A DNA stretch of 64,000 bases, taken from Oscillospiraceae bacterium (GTDB taxonomy: Bacteria; Bacillota; Clostridia; UMGS1810). The first letter of the stretch is position 1; each line of letters opens with the position of its first letter. The notes under the pieces were generated by a model that worked only from the letters and a program-made list of their open reading frames with translations, was not told the origin of the DNA and searched no databases. The stretch spans positions 1-64,000 of the forward strand of contig SVJU01000009.1 of NCBI GenBank assembly GCA_015068825.1. Direction: 5' to 3'. Positions 41,321 to 50,848 of this stretch are shown one piece after another. The position numbers and the translations under genes are program-made.

Positions 41321-41363
41321 CTATGCGTTAAAGTGCTTAGCCGAAAAAATCTTTAACGCATAG
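41321..41363 (-). other. Intercistronic inverted repeat downstream of solute-binding protein gene
   Basis: Perfect 13-bp arms CTATGCGTTAAAG / CTTTAACGCATAG, 17-nt loop. Confidence 0.6.
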
Positions 41364-41376
41364 CTTTAATCTTTAA

Positions 41377-42933
41377 TTATTTTGCACCAGCTACACGGTT
41401 TACTTCTTCAATAAACACAGTTCCTTTTGTATCAAGCCACTGTTTTTTGAATGCTTCAAATTCAGCCGAAATATCAGCATTTTTAGACATTGTCATACTT
41501 GCAACTGCCTGCAAGGTCATATCTCCAAGTGTTTTAATATCCTGCTGAGGCATTTTTGTGTCATCAAGCTGAAGATACTTTTTAGGGTCTAAGGTTGCAT
41601 AAGTTCTTGGTGATACAAGTGAAGCTTCAACTTCTTCTCTATTCTTCACAGAATCATCAAGCTGATAATTTCTCCATCTTGCAAGGTTACCAAGCTGTGC
41701 TGCGGGAGAAACCTTAGAAAGCGACTGCTCTTTTCCGTCTGCACCTTTTGGAATTATGCTTACATATTTATCGTTTTCTTTTGTAAAGTGAACACCTTCA
41801 ACGCCCTGTTCAAAAAGTTCACAACCTTCTTCAGTAAGCATATATTCAAGAATATTTAAGATAGTATCTCTTTTTGTTTCGCTAACATCGCCTCTTATAC
41901 ATGCCATACAGAAGAATGCAAGGTTACCATCAATTCTTCTTGTGCCGTAAGGTCCTTCTAAAATTTCAAGATGTGTAAAGTAATCTTTTGCATTTGTACC
42001 TGGATATGCAGATTCAAATTTATCAAAAATCTGATTATAAACAGCTCCCATTCCATCAGGGAAAATACCAACTTTATGTGTAATGAATTTTTCATAAACC
42101 TGTTCTTGTGTATTTACAACAAAGTCAGGGTCCAGAATTCCTTCCTGGAACATTTTATGTAAGTATTCAATAGCAGTTTTCATATTATCTGTAATTGCTT
42201 CGGGCATCAATTTTCCGCTGTCATCTTTATAGAAATTATAATAGCTTGTGTTAAAGCTGTTAATCATTGGGTACATCCACCAAACACCGCCGCTTGTTAA
42301 GCCATAAGTGTCTTTTTTGCCGTCACCATCAGGGTCATTTTCGGTAAATGCTTTTGCTACTTCATAAAGCTCTTCTGTTGTTGCAGGAAGCTTTAAACCA
42401 AGTTTTTCTACCCAGTCTTTTCTGATCCAGAAGCCATGCTTATTTATGACACCATTTTCGTTTGCTTCACCGTTTTGAATTGGAAGGCCATAGTGTTTTC
42501 CTTCTGTAACAGGCAAAATATCATTATACATATTAATTGTTTTATAAAGATTTGGATATTTGTCTTCTGTTATAAAATCAGAAAGTGGAAGAAGAAATCC
42601 TTCTTTTATCCATTTTTTGTACTGAACATCTTCTGTACCTGCACAGATAAATAAATCCGGAATATCACCTGATGCAAAAAGAAGATTTAATTTTTCTCTC
42701 CATTGTGCATAAGTAGCTGTAACAGGTTCAAATTCAATTTTGAATTTTTCAGAAAGCTTATCGTATATTGGATCTTCCCCACTACCAAGAGAGTCTAAAT
42801 CCCACATAAATACCGATAACTTTAATTTTCCGTCAGCTGTTAATTCATCTTTTGCTGTTTTGGTTCCACCACAACCTGAAATGCCAAACACAAGTGCCAT
42901 AACAAGTATAAGTGCTGTGATTCTTTTTTTCAT
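41377..42933 (-). CDS. Extracellular solute-binding lipoprotein (LplA/YtcQ-type oligosaccharide ABC importer)
   Basis: Lipobox FGISGCGG; SGDIPDLFICAGTEDVQYKKWIKEGFLLPLSDFI; next to two permeases. Confidence 0.9.
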   Translation of the reverse strand: MKKRITALILVMALVFGISGCGGTKTAKDELTADGKLKLSVFMWDLDSLGSGEDPIYDKLSEKFKIEFEPVTATYAQWREKLNLLFASGDIPDLFICAGTEDVQYKKWIKEGFLLPLSDFITEDKYPNLYKTINMYNDILPVTEGKHYGLPIQNGEANENGVINKHGFWIRKDWVEKLGLKLPATTEELYEVAKAFTENDPDGDGKKDTYGLTSGGVWWMYPMINSFNTSYYNFYKDDSGKLMPEAITDNMKTAIEYLHKMFQEGILDPDFVVNTQEQVYEKFITHKVGIFPDGMGAVYNQIFDKFESAYPGTNAKDYFTHLEILEGPYGTRRIDGNLAFFCMACIRGDVSETKRDTILNILEYMLTEEGCELFEQGVEGVHFTKENDKYVSIIPKGADGKEQSLSKVSPAAQLGNLARWRNYQLDDSVKNREEVEASLVSPRTYATLDPKKYLQLDDTKMPQQDIKTLGDMTLQAVASMTMSKNADISAEFEAFKKQWLDTKGTVFIEEVNRVAGAK

Positions 42934-42999
42934 TTTCTACGCATCCTTTCATTACTTAATATATCTTTAAATAAATTTTACTCTATCTGATGTAACTCT

Positions 43000-43893
43000 T
43001 TATGCTTTAACAGCACCAACCATAACACCTTTTACAAAGTATTTCTGAACAAACGGATAAACAATTATAATCGGAACAATCGCTACTATAACAGTTGCCA
43101 TTTTTACCGATTCTGAAAGCATCATGGATTCGCTTACATATTCACCCTGCATACTGTTCATATCTGTTTTTACAAGAATATCTCTTAAAACAAGCGCCAT
43201 AGGCCAGAACTTTTTGTCATTCAGATAAAGCATAGGCCCATACCAGCTGTTCCAAAGACTAACTGCAACAAAAAGAGCAATTGTTGCAAAACTCGACAAA
43301 GACAATGGCATTATAATTCTGAAAAAGATTTTAAAATAGCTTGCGCCATCTATTCTTGCCGACTCCTCTATTTCGTAAGGAATGCTTGTAAAGAACGATT
43401 TCATAACTACCATATTATAAGTACTTATCGCATGCGGTAGTATCATAACCAAAGGATTGTCAATAAACCCTAATGACTTATATAATAAATATGTAGGAAT
43501 AAGTCCGCCGCCAAAGAACATTGTTACAATAATTATATTAAAAAGTATATTTCTGCCAGGTAAATCTTTTTTTGTAAACGCATACGCGGTAAGTGATGTG
43601 ATAAGAACCTGATAAACAGTACCTAATATTGTTACACCTATTGAAACAAAAAGGCTATTTGTAAATCTGTCGGTAGAAAGTACATATTTATATGAGTCCA
43701 TTGTAAAGCCTGTTGGTATAATCAAAAATTTTGATTTAATCGCTTCTTCAAAAGGAAGAATTGATTTTAAAAGTACATACCAGAAGGGATAAAGTGTTGT
43801 AAATGCCACAAGTGTTAAAAATACATAATTGAACACTTCAAAAACTCTGCCGCCAACACCCATTCTCTTTTTTGCCAAAGTGTTTTTTCTCAT
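43000..43893 (-). CDS. Carbohydrate ABC transporter permease (LplC/YtcP-like)
   Basis: EESARIDGASYFKIFFRIIMPLSLSSFATIALFVAVSLWNSWYGPMLYL. Confidence 0.93.
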   Translation of the reverse strand: MRKNTLAKKRMGVGGRVFEVFNYVFLTLVAFTTLYPFWYVLLKSILPFEEAIKSKFLIIPTGFTMDSYKYVLSTDRFTNSLFVSIGVTILGTVYQVLITSLTAYAFTKKDLPGRNILFNIIIVTMFFGGGLIPTYLLYKSLGFIDNPLVMILPHAISTYNMVVMKSFFTSIPYEIEESARIDGASYFKIFFRIIMPLSLSSFATIALFVAVSLWNSWYGPMLYLNDKKFWPMALVLRDILVKTDMNSMQGEYVSESMMLSESVKMATVIVAIVPIIIVYPFVQKYFVKGVMVGAVKA

Positions 43894-43907
43894 TATATAT
43901 TCCCTCC

Positions 43908-44858
43908 TTAGTATAATCCGCTGCCGCCCATTGCTTTAGACGATTTGTCGCTTGCAATAAGCATTATCATATTAATAAGGTTAAGGAATAGACCAACCGC
44001 CGTTGCTGTGGCAAATCTTCCCTGTGTTAAACCTGTTCTGTAGTTGTAGGTATCTATAATATCGCCAACCTCATAAACAGCTTCGTTATAAAGGTTGAAT
44101 ATCTGGTCAAAGCTACCTGCCATAAGTCCACCAAGTTTCATTATTAAAAGAACTGAAATTGTAGGAACAATTGATGGAAGTGTTATATAAATTATCCTTT
44201 TAAATCTGTTGGCTCCATCAATCTCGGCTGCTTCATACATATCCTGCGAAATACCAGATATTGCAGCAAGATAAATAATTGTTCCCCATCCCATTTCTTT
44301 CCAGATATCAGAAATTATAACAAGGGGTCTAAATGCCTTTGTACTTGTTAAAAAGTTTATTTTATCAAGTCCAAATTCTGCAAGAAGTGAATTTACCATA
44401 CCATCGTTTGACAAAAGCGCAAACAAAATACCTGAAATTACAACCCATGAAATAAAGTGTGGAAGATAAATGATAGTCTGAATACATCTTTTATACTTCA
44501 TAGACCCCATTTCATTGATTAACAACGATAAAATAATCGGTACGGGAAAACCAAATATCAGTCTTCCTATATTAATAATAAGTGTATTTCTGAATACTTG
44601 CCAGAACTTTGCAGATGCAAAAATTTCTTTAAAATTTGCAAGTCCTACCCATGGACTTCCCCATATGCCCTTACTTGCCCAATAATCTTTAAATGCAAGA
44701 ATTACTCCATACATTGGTCCGTAACAAAAAATGAAATAATACAAAAATGCAGGTATGAGCATTATGTAGATTTCTCTGTAACCGTACATTTTTTTAAGTA
44801 CTTCACTTCGGCTTTTTTTAACTTGTTTTTCTTTTTTTACTGCCTTAGTGCCAAACAT
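43908..44858 (-). CDS. Carbohydrate ABC transporter permease (LplB-like)
   Basis: MYEAAEIDGANRFKRIIYITLPSIVPTISVLLIMKLGG, NYRTGLTQGRFATATAVGLFLNLINMIMLI. Confidence 0.93.
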   Translation of the reverse strand: MFGTKAVKKEKQVKKSRSEVLKKMYGYREIYIMLIPAFLYYFIFCYGPMYGVILAFKDYWASKGIWGSPWVGLANFKEIFASAKFWQVFRNTLIINIGRLIFGFPVPIILSLLINEMGSMKYKRCIQTIIYLPHFISWVVISGILFALLSNDGMVNSLLAEFGLDKINFLTSTKAFRPLVIISDIWKEMGWGTIIYLAAISGISQDMYEAAEIDGANRFKRIIYITLPSIVPTISVLLIMKLGGLMAGSFDQIFNLYNEAVYEVGDIIDTYNYRTGLTQGRFATATAVGLFLNLINMIMLIASDKSSKAMGGSGLY

Positions 44859-44890
44859 AACTTACATTTTCACTCCTTATTTTAAAAGTA

Positions 44891-47800
44891 TTATTCTATA
44901 ATGTTATCGTATATAAGAGGACTGTCAACACCCGAAATATAAATTGCCTTGTTTATATCGTCAGTTATATGCTCACTCTTTTCAAAGGTGTTTCCATAAA
45001 TTTTAAGATTATTACCATTAGTTACATAAATACTTGAACGGTATTCATTTTTTTCAGGTCTTTCTTTATAACCATAAAATTTATTATTTCTTATAGTTAC
45101 ATCTTCAAAAAGGTCGATTCTTATGCCTTTTCCCATAGGATTGATAAATGTGTTATCTTCTATAAGAAGTTTACTTATAAGAGCTGTTTTTGGAATATAA
45201 CCGGGTGCAAGGTTATGAGTAAAGTTCATTACCGCTTCCTGAGCCTCAGATTTATTACAATCTATAAATGTATTATTTCTGAATATCATATTTGATGATG
45301 GAAGACCCGAAACCCAACCAACTGTAATTTCAACCTCTGTCATTGTAGCCGATGACATTGAACGCTCAAATTTATTATTTTCAATAAGTATATGGTCACC
45401 TCTTATAAGAAGATTTCTTCCAAGATTATCATGGTAGTAATTATTTCTTATAATTCCCCATGTATTCTGACCAACAGTTCTGTTTGAAACAATACAACTT
45501 TCAGGAAGGTTCTGCGGAACTTCCCTGTCAAGTTTTAGTTTAAGTCCTACATTATCAAGATACTCTGTTGAAATGATTTTTGCTTCAAAACCAGTAGGTG
45601 TAAAATCATCATTTAAAATCATCATAGTATCACCGCCGCGAAGTGGTGTAGACCAGTCCGCTTTGGTTGCAATAAGGCTGAATCTATCATCTTCTACAAA
45701 CTCAATACCTTGCGAAATTCTCTGGTGAATGTTGTTACAGTCGTCACCCATGTGACCGAATGAACAATTTTCAATTCTGTATCGGCTATCCTTTGCCTGG
45801 CCGTTACCCTGAAGTCCATCCTGCGAAGTAGATATAGGTCTTATAAGCTCTTCGCCCTCGGCAATATCAATTGTTGAATTAATCATTTGCCAGTATGTTG
45901 TCTGCATACCTTCTGATACCGATTCGTGCAGAGTATAAATTGTGTATCCGATACCACTTGTTGAACGAACATTTACATTATCAAAGGTAAAATCCTGAAT
46001 ACTGTAACCTACAAAAAAGTTTCCTCTGTATTTAAAGTATTCAAGCTTATAAAAACAACCCGGCTGAACCTGATCGTCAAGCTTACCCGTAAGCATCCAT
46101 ACTTTAAATTTATTGTCTGCCACTCTTACAGTTTTATTTGGATCAATATGATACTGTACCCTGTACTGAACATTATTAATACCATTATCGTAACCTGGAG
46201 TTAAAGTTTCGGGATCAAGAGGAGTTGTATCATTTAACGACACATCTTCTATAGGTACATAATCTCTGCTTAAATATTCAATTTCAAGATAACCTTCATC
46301 ATCATTTCTGTCAGTAACCTTTATAATATCTGCAAGATATTTTGAATCCCAGTCCCATTCATAGTTAATGTTTCTTAGTTCACATCTTTCACATTTTTCT
46401 GCACGTAGAAAATGAACAGGTGCTTTGTTTACAAATGTTGAACCCTGGCCATCTATTATAAAGTCAGAAAACTTATCAAGTCTTACAATAGTTTCGGTTG
46501 CAAAATAATAATATCCTTTTGGGAACACAAGTTTATCTGCATTAACTTCTTTACAATATGCCAGTGCATCAACAAGCATTTGATGATTGTCAAATCTGTC
46601 TTCAGGTTTATCGGTCTGAGGATTAAACTGTTTTCCGCCAAACTTGGCAAAATCAACTACGATGCCCGTTTTTTCTCTTGCAGCATAAACCTCAACATCA
46701 AGCGCAACAACAGGCAAAAGTCCTTTTGCTTCTGCTTTTTTGAACACATTCGCAAATACATGCGCCATATAATCTCTTGTGATTATTTCGTCAGGCTTGA
46801 ACATATCGTTTTCCAATTCGATAAATCCCATTTTTACAGAAGATGCAATATCTTTTTTCTCTTCATCCAAAAGATGAGCTATATCAGAAATCAAAGATAC
46901 ATCGCCTGAATCGTTATCAAGACCTGTCGCATTTTTATAAGCTCTTACACTAATTGCTGCAAGCTCTTTTTTTGTTATGTTTTCACCCGGATTTATATTA
47001 TTTCCGTCCACAATATAATCTGCAATAAGATTTGCAACCGAAGCGGTTCTTATATAACGAGAGAACCAATCTGAAACTTCAACATCGTCATAAACACCAT
47101 TTACAGGATATTCATATCCGTTAAGTCCTGCAACTTTAGGACTGTTTTTATCGCGTGCACGAAGAAGGTCATAACCCATTGCTTTTACTGCCATAGTGTA
47201 AAGCTCGGCTCTTGTTACATTATTATAAGGGTTATATTTTCCATCTCCTGAGCCTGATATATATTCTCTTGCAGCAAGATATTCTATATCTTTTTCATAT
47301 TTGTTATCTTTAATGTCATCAAACTTTGCAGCCACAACATTTACTTTGAAATCAACTTTATGATTACCGTCATTTGTAATCATTCTTACATTTGCACTGC
47401 CAGGTCTTAACCCTTTAACAGAACCATTATTAGCTTCAACAACGGTAGAATCATCACATTTTATAACAGATGATACATCATAAACGCCCTGAGGTTCTAT
47501 TTTTAAAGGAAGCCAAGCTGTTTCCCCTACTCCTATTGTAATTTCTTTTTCAATCGCCGAAGCTGATTCCATTTTTACAGGAGGGATTGGCTCAATTTTG
47601 ATATTATCAAGTTTTGCAGATGCGGTTGACCAGTTTTCTGATGTAAATTTAAATGTACCACTTTCAAGGTCGGTATCCATAGCAGATATAAACACCGCAC
47701 CATTTAAATAAAAGTCAACTTCCTTTTTCTTTACAACAAGTTTTATATTAACCTTATCGCCAAGTGTAAAGGTATAATTACCCTTCTCACTAAGCCACGT

Positions 47801-48268
47801 GGTTTTTCCATCTTTTATCTTTCTTATTGACAAAATTGCTTTTGCTTCATTTACGCAAATCATTGCTGAATAATAATTTCCGTCTTTTACTCTGTAATTT
47901 ATTCTGAACCAACCATATTCAGTCATTATAAGGTCAGCTTCAAACACAAAGTCTGTCCATTCTTCATCTATTATTGCAGATGTTCCGTTAGGAATGTAAA
48001 TCATCTGATTTTCATTTTGTGTGCTTTCATTTGCAATGCTTACCTTGGATGAAGTAGAATCAACAGGATTCAACCTTGCCGGAATTTCACCATTTTCAAA
48101 ATCAGCAAAAAAAGGATCCGGAATGGTAAAAGCTTCTGAATCAGGTACTTCAACATCTTTTAAAGTTATGTTACATCTTCCGTCAGCAAATACAACACTT
48201 GGAAGAAGCATTACCATACAAAGAAGAATGCTTAAAATCCTTTTCATATATTTTCCCCCTTTTAACAA
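44891..48268 (-). CDS. SLH-anchored right-handed beta-helix protein (putative glycoside hydrolase/polysaccharide lyase)
   Basis: Signal peptide, LamG-like and Big-like segments, SLH repeats (FDDIKDNKYEKDIEYLAAREYISGSGDGKYNPYNNVTRAELYTMAVK), C-terminal beta-helix repeats (LLIEDNTFINPMGKGIRIDLFEDVTIRNNKFYGY). Confidence 0.8.
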   Translation of the reverse strand: MLKGGKYMKRILSILLCMVMLLPSVVFADGRCNITLKDVEVPDSEAFTIPDPFFADFENGEIPARLNPVDSTSSKVSIANESTQNENQMIYIPNGTSAIIDEEWTDFVFEADLIMTEYGWFRINYRVKDGNYYSAMICVNEAKAILSIRKIKDGKTTWLSEKGNYTFTLGDKVNIKLVVKKKEVDFYLNGAVFISAMDTDLESGTFKFTSENWSTASAKLDNIKIEPIPPVKMESASAIEKEITIGVGETAWLPLKIEPQGVYDVSSVIKCDDSTVVEANNGSVKGLRPGSANVRMITNDGNHKVDFKVNVVAAKFDDIKDNKYEKDIEYLAAREYISGSGDGKYNPYNNVTRAELYTMAVKAMGYDLLRARDKNSPKVAGLNGYEYPVNGVYDDVEVSDWFSRYIRTASVANLIADYIVDGNNINPGENITKKELAAISVRAYKNATGLDNDSGDVSLISDIAHLLDEEKKDIASSVKMGFIELENDMFKPDEIITRDYMAHVFANVFKKAEAKGLLPVVALDVEVYAAREKTGIVVDFAKFGGKQFNPQTDKPEDRFDNHQMLVDALAYCKEVNADKLVFPKGYYYFATETIVRLDKFSDFIIDGQGSTFVNKAPVHFLRAEKCERCELRNINYEWDWDSKYLADIIKVTDRNDDEGYLEIEYLSRDYVPIEDVSLNDTTPLDPETLTPGYDNGINNVQYRVQYHIDPNKTVRVADNKFKVWMLTGKLDDQVQPGCFYKLEYFKYRGNFFVGYSIQDFTFDNVNVRSTSGIGYTIYTLHESVSEGMQTTYWQMINSTIDIAEGEELIRPISTSQDGLQGNGQAKDSRYRIENCSFGHMGDDCNNIHQRISQGIEFVEDDRFSLIATKADWSTPLRGGDTMMILNDDFTPTGFEAKIISTEYLDNVGLKLKLDREVPQNLPESCIVSNRTVGQNTWGIIRNNYYHDNLGRNLLIRGDHILIENNKFERSMSSATMTEVEITVGWVSGLPSSNMIFRNNTFIDCNKSEAQEAVMNFTHNLAPGYIPKTALISKLLIEDNTFINPMGKGIRIDLFEDVTIRNNKFYGYKERPEKNEYRSSIYVTNGNNLKIYGNTFEKSEHITDDINKAIYISGVDSPLIYDNIIE

Positions 48269-48269
48269 A

Positions 48270-50816
48270 TTATTTTATGCAAAGTACAATCATTTTTGCC
48301 GCTTCACATCTTGATGCACTGTCTTTTGGATTAAAGAATCCATTATTGCCTGAAACTATACCATTTGCAAACAATACTTTTACCGCATTAAGTGCATAAT
48401 CTGAAATATTATCAGCATCTTTAAAAGAAAGATTTTCACTATCTGTTAAAGAAGGAAATGCCCTTGATAGAATAAGAGATAAATCCTCTCTTGTTATTTG
48501 AGAATCAGGATAAAATTTTGTTTCGCTGACGCCATTAACCAAACCATTTGTATATGCTATATTTACATATTTATAATACCAGTCATTTTTGTCAACATCT
48601 TCAAATGCTATTTCTGATTCCTTTTCAAGTTTAAGAACTTCAACCAGAAGCTTTACAAACTCAGCCCTTGTAATTTTTACATCAGGATTAAAGTTTCCTT
48701 TATCATCGCCACTTACTGCACCAAGTGAATATAGCTTTTCAACATAATCAAATGCCCAATGTTCTTTTGGTAAATCTTCAAAATGTTGTTTTATATTTTC
48801 GTTAGTATTTGTTTGTGGTACTTTATTTACTGGTGAAGTAACAACCATACCCGATGCAATTGAGCCAGGTTTTCTTGAAGATGAAGAACCACCGCCTGAT
48901 GAACCTGATGAACTTGGTCTTGAAACTGTAACATAAGGATTAACCTTTATAGTGTATATTTTTTCGGTTTTATCTTCTGCCACTACTTTATATTCAACTT
49001 CATTTGTAAAATCATTTTCAGTTGTACCACTTACCTGAAGTGTTTCGCCAACATAAGCCAAAGCTTTATCCGATATTTCAAACATAGCAATCATACTTGT
49101 GATATCGGTTGTTTTTGTAAGGTCAACTGTTATCTCATTTCCAACAATTCTACCATTGACACCGTCTAAAGAGAACATTGTCATGTCACACAAGTCAAGC
49201 GCTCTTATATAATCACATTCTGCACTTAAGTTTTCTATTGAAATTGAAACAGTAAATTTTCCACTTTCAAGTTCATAAGGTATTGTATGTTCTACTTTAA
49301 AATTACCTTTTTCATCAACATTGGCAGTTTCGGTTGCAGAATAATTTTCAGGACCCGTAATGCCTATTGTTGCTGTTTGGTTTTTAAGGTTATATACCAT
49401 TCCGTCAATTGTAAGAATTTTTGTAGCTGTATCGGCAACTCCTCTTATATATGCAAAAGAACTCATTACACTTGCCATTCTTGCTTCAAAAGCAGCCAAA
49501 GCGACTTTATTTGAAACAAGTTCTATTTTTTCAAACGCTGTTGCAACATTATCCGCATTTGTATCGGCAACTGCTGTGTTTATAGCAGTTTCGGCATCAC
49601 CGATAAGTAAAAGCTGTGCATCATCTTTTTCAATTGCTTCAATTGCAATGTCTTCAATTGTTACTGCATTGTCAGTGCGAATTGCAACATTGCCACTTTG
49701 AACATTTTCATTTTTATCAAAATATGATATTACTTCAACACCATCTACAAAAGCTGCTGTATATGTTCCGTTATCAAAATTATAAGCTGCCGCTTTTACC
49801 AGATATGATGTATCGGCATCAAAAGTATATGTTACACCAGCTTTTTCCACACCATCTTTTAAAATTTTAACACCTGCACTATTTACGCAAACAGAATATC
49901 CGTTTCCTTCATCATAATAAGGATATATATTTACATTACCTGTCAAAGAAGCAGGTTTAATTTTTGTGCAAACAGCTAAATTGGAAAATTCACCCGACAT
50001 CGTTAAAGTATCGGCTGAAGATGATGTTAACCCGCTTTCAGATACTGTAAAACTATTGTTTTCATCTTCCCAGCCATATTTTTCGCCAGCAAAATCATAA
50101 ACCTTTATACCAGAAAGAAAATCGTTTTTGTATGTTATAACAGGAGTCCATGCAACACCCTGATTAGCAACAACACCAGAACTAATTTCATTATCCCCTG
50201 TGCCAACGGTGGATCTTTTTACCTCAAAAACAAGAGTATCATCCTTCGAAACTACTTTTTCAATAGAAGAAAAATCCACATTGCCATTACCAGTAATAAA
50301 ACGCCAGTCATCTGATACAGGCCATATTTTTTCGCCGTTGTGAAGTATTCTTAAATATGCTTTTGTGTTCGCACTTTGACCATGTAAAACAGATGCTCCT
50401 ATTTCTACAATACCTGTATATGGAGCTTTAAATTCCCTTGCAGATGTGTATAAAACAGTATCACTGACTACTCCACTTACTTTGTTTACATACATACCTG
50501 TAAACATTACATTCTGTGTCCAGTTACCTGCATCATTAGGTCCACAAATCATACCTAAATCTCTGTTTGCGCTTGTTTCAGCATACCATCTGTTATTAGT
50601 GTGATAAACAGCTTGCTGTGTAAGTTCGCCTTCAACACCATTATCAATTTTTCTGTATTTGTAATACCAGCCATTCTGCCCCTGAACGCCTGAATAATCA
50701 TCACCCGCATCGAAAACAAGCTTTTTTTCATCTGCAAAAGCTACATTTATGCAAAAGCTTGAAATAATCAATGTTATTACCAAAATGCAAGAAAAAACTC
50801 TTTTTATATTTTTCAT
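48270..50816 (-). CDS. SLH-anchored protein with N-terminal 'QGxNGWYYKYR' module and cadherin-like beta segment
   Basis: Signal peptide; module at residues about 31-229; Ser/Gly linker; C-terminal SLH repeats (FEDLPKEHWAFDYVEKLYSLGAVSGDDKGNFNPDVKITRAEFVKLLVEVLKL, then two more). Confidence 0.85.
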   Translation of the reverse strand: MKNIKRVFSCILVITLIISSFCINVAFADEKKLVFDAGDDYSGVQGQNGWYYKYRKIDNGVEGELTQQAVYHTNNRWYAETSANRDLGMICGPNDAGNWTQNVMFTGMYVNKVSGVVSDTVLYTSAREFKAPYTGIVEIGASVLHGQSANTKAYLRILHNGEKIWPVSDDWRFITGNGNVDFSSIEKVVSKDDTLVFEVKRSTVGTGDNEISSGVVANQGVAWTPVITYKNDFLSGIKVYDFAGEKYGWEDENNSFTVSESGLTSSSADTLTMSGEFSNLAVCTKIKPASLTGNVNIYPYYDEGNGYSVCVNSAGVKILKDGVEKAGVTYTFDADTSYLVKAAAYNFDNGTYTAAFVDGVEVISYFDKNENVQSGNVAIRTDNAVTIEDIAIEAIEKDDAQLLLIGDAETAINTAVADTNADNVATAFEKIELVSNKVALAAFEARMASVMSSFAYIRGVADTATKILTIDGMVYNLKNQTATIGITGPENYSATETANVDEKGNFKVEHTIPYELESGKFTVSISIENLSAECDYIRALDLCDMTMFSLDGVNGRIVGNEITVDLTKTTDITSMIAMFEISDKALAYVGETLQVSGTTENDFTNEVEYKVVAEDKTEKIYTIKVNPYVTVSRPSSSGSSGGGSSSSRKPGSIASGMVVTSPVNKVPQTNTNENIKQHFEDLPKEHWAFDYVEKLYSLGAVSGDDKGNFNPDVKITRAEFVKLLVEVLKLEKESEIAFEDVDKNDWYYKYVNIAYTNGLVNGVSETKFYPDSQITREDLSLILSRAFPSLTDSENLSFKDADNISDYALNAVKVLFANGIVSGNNGFFNPKDSASRCEAAKMIVLCIK

Positions 50817-50848
50817 ATTCCGTCCTCCTATAAACTTTGCAATTTAAA

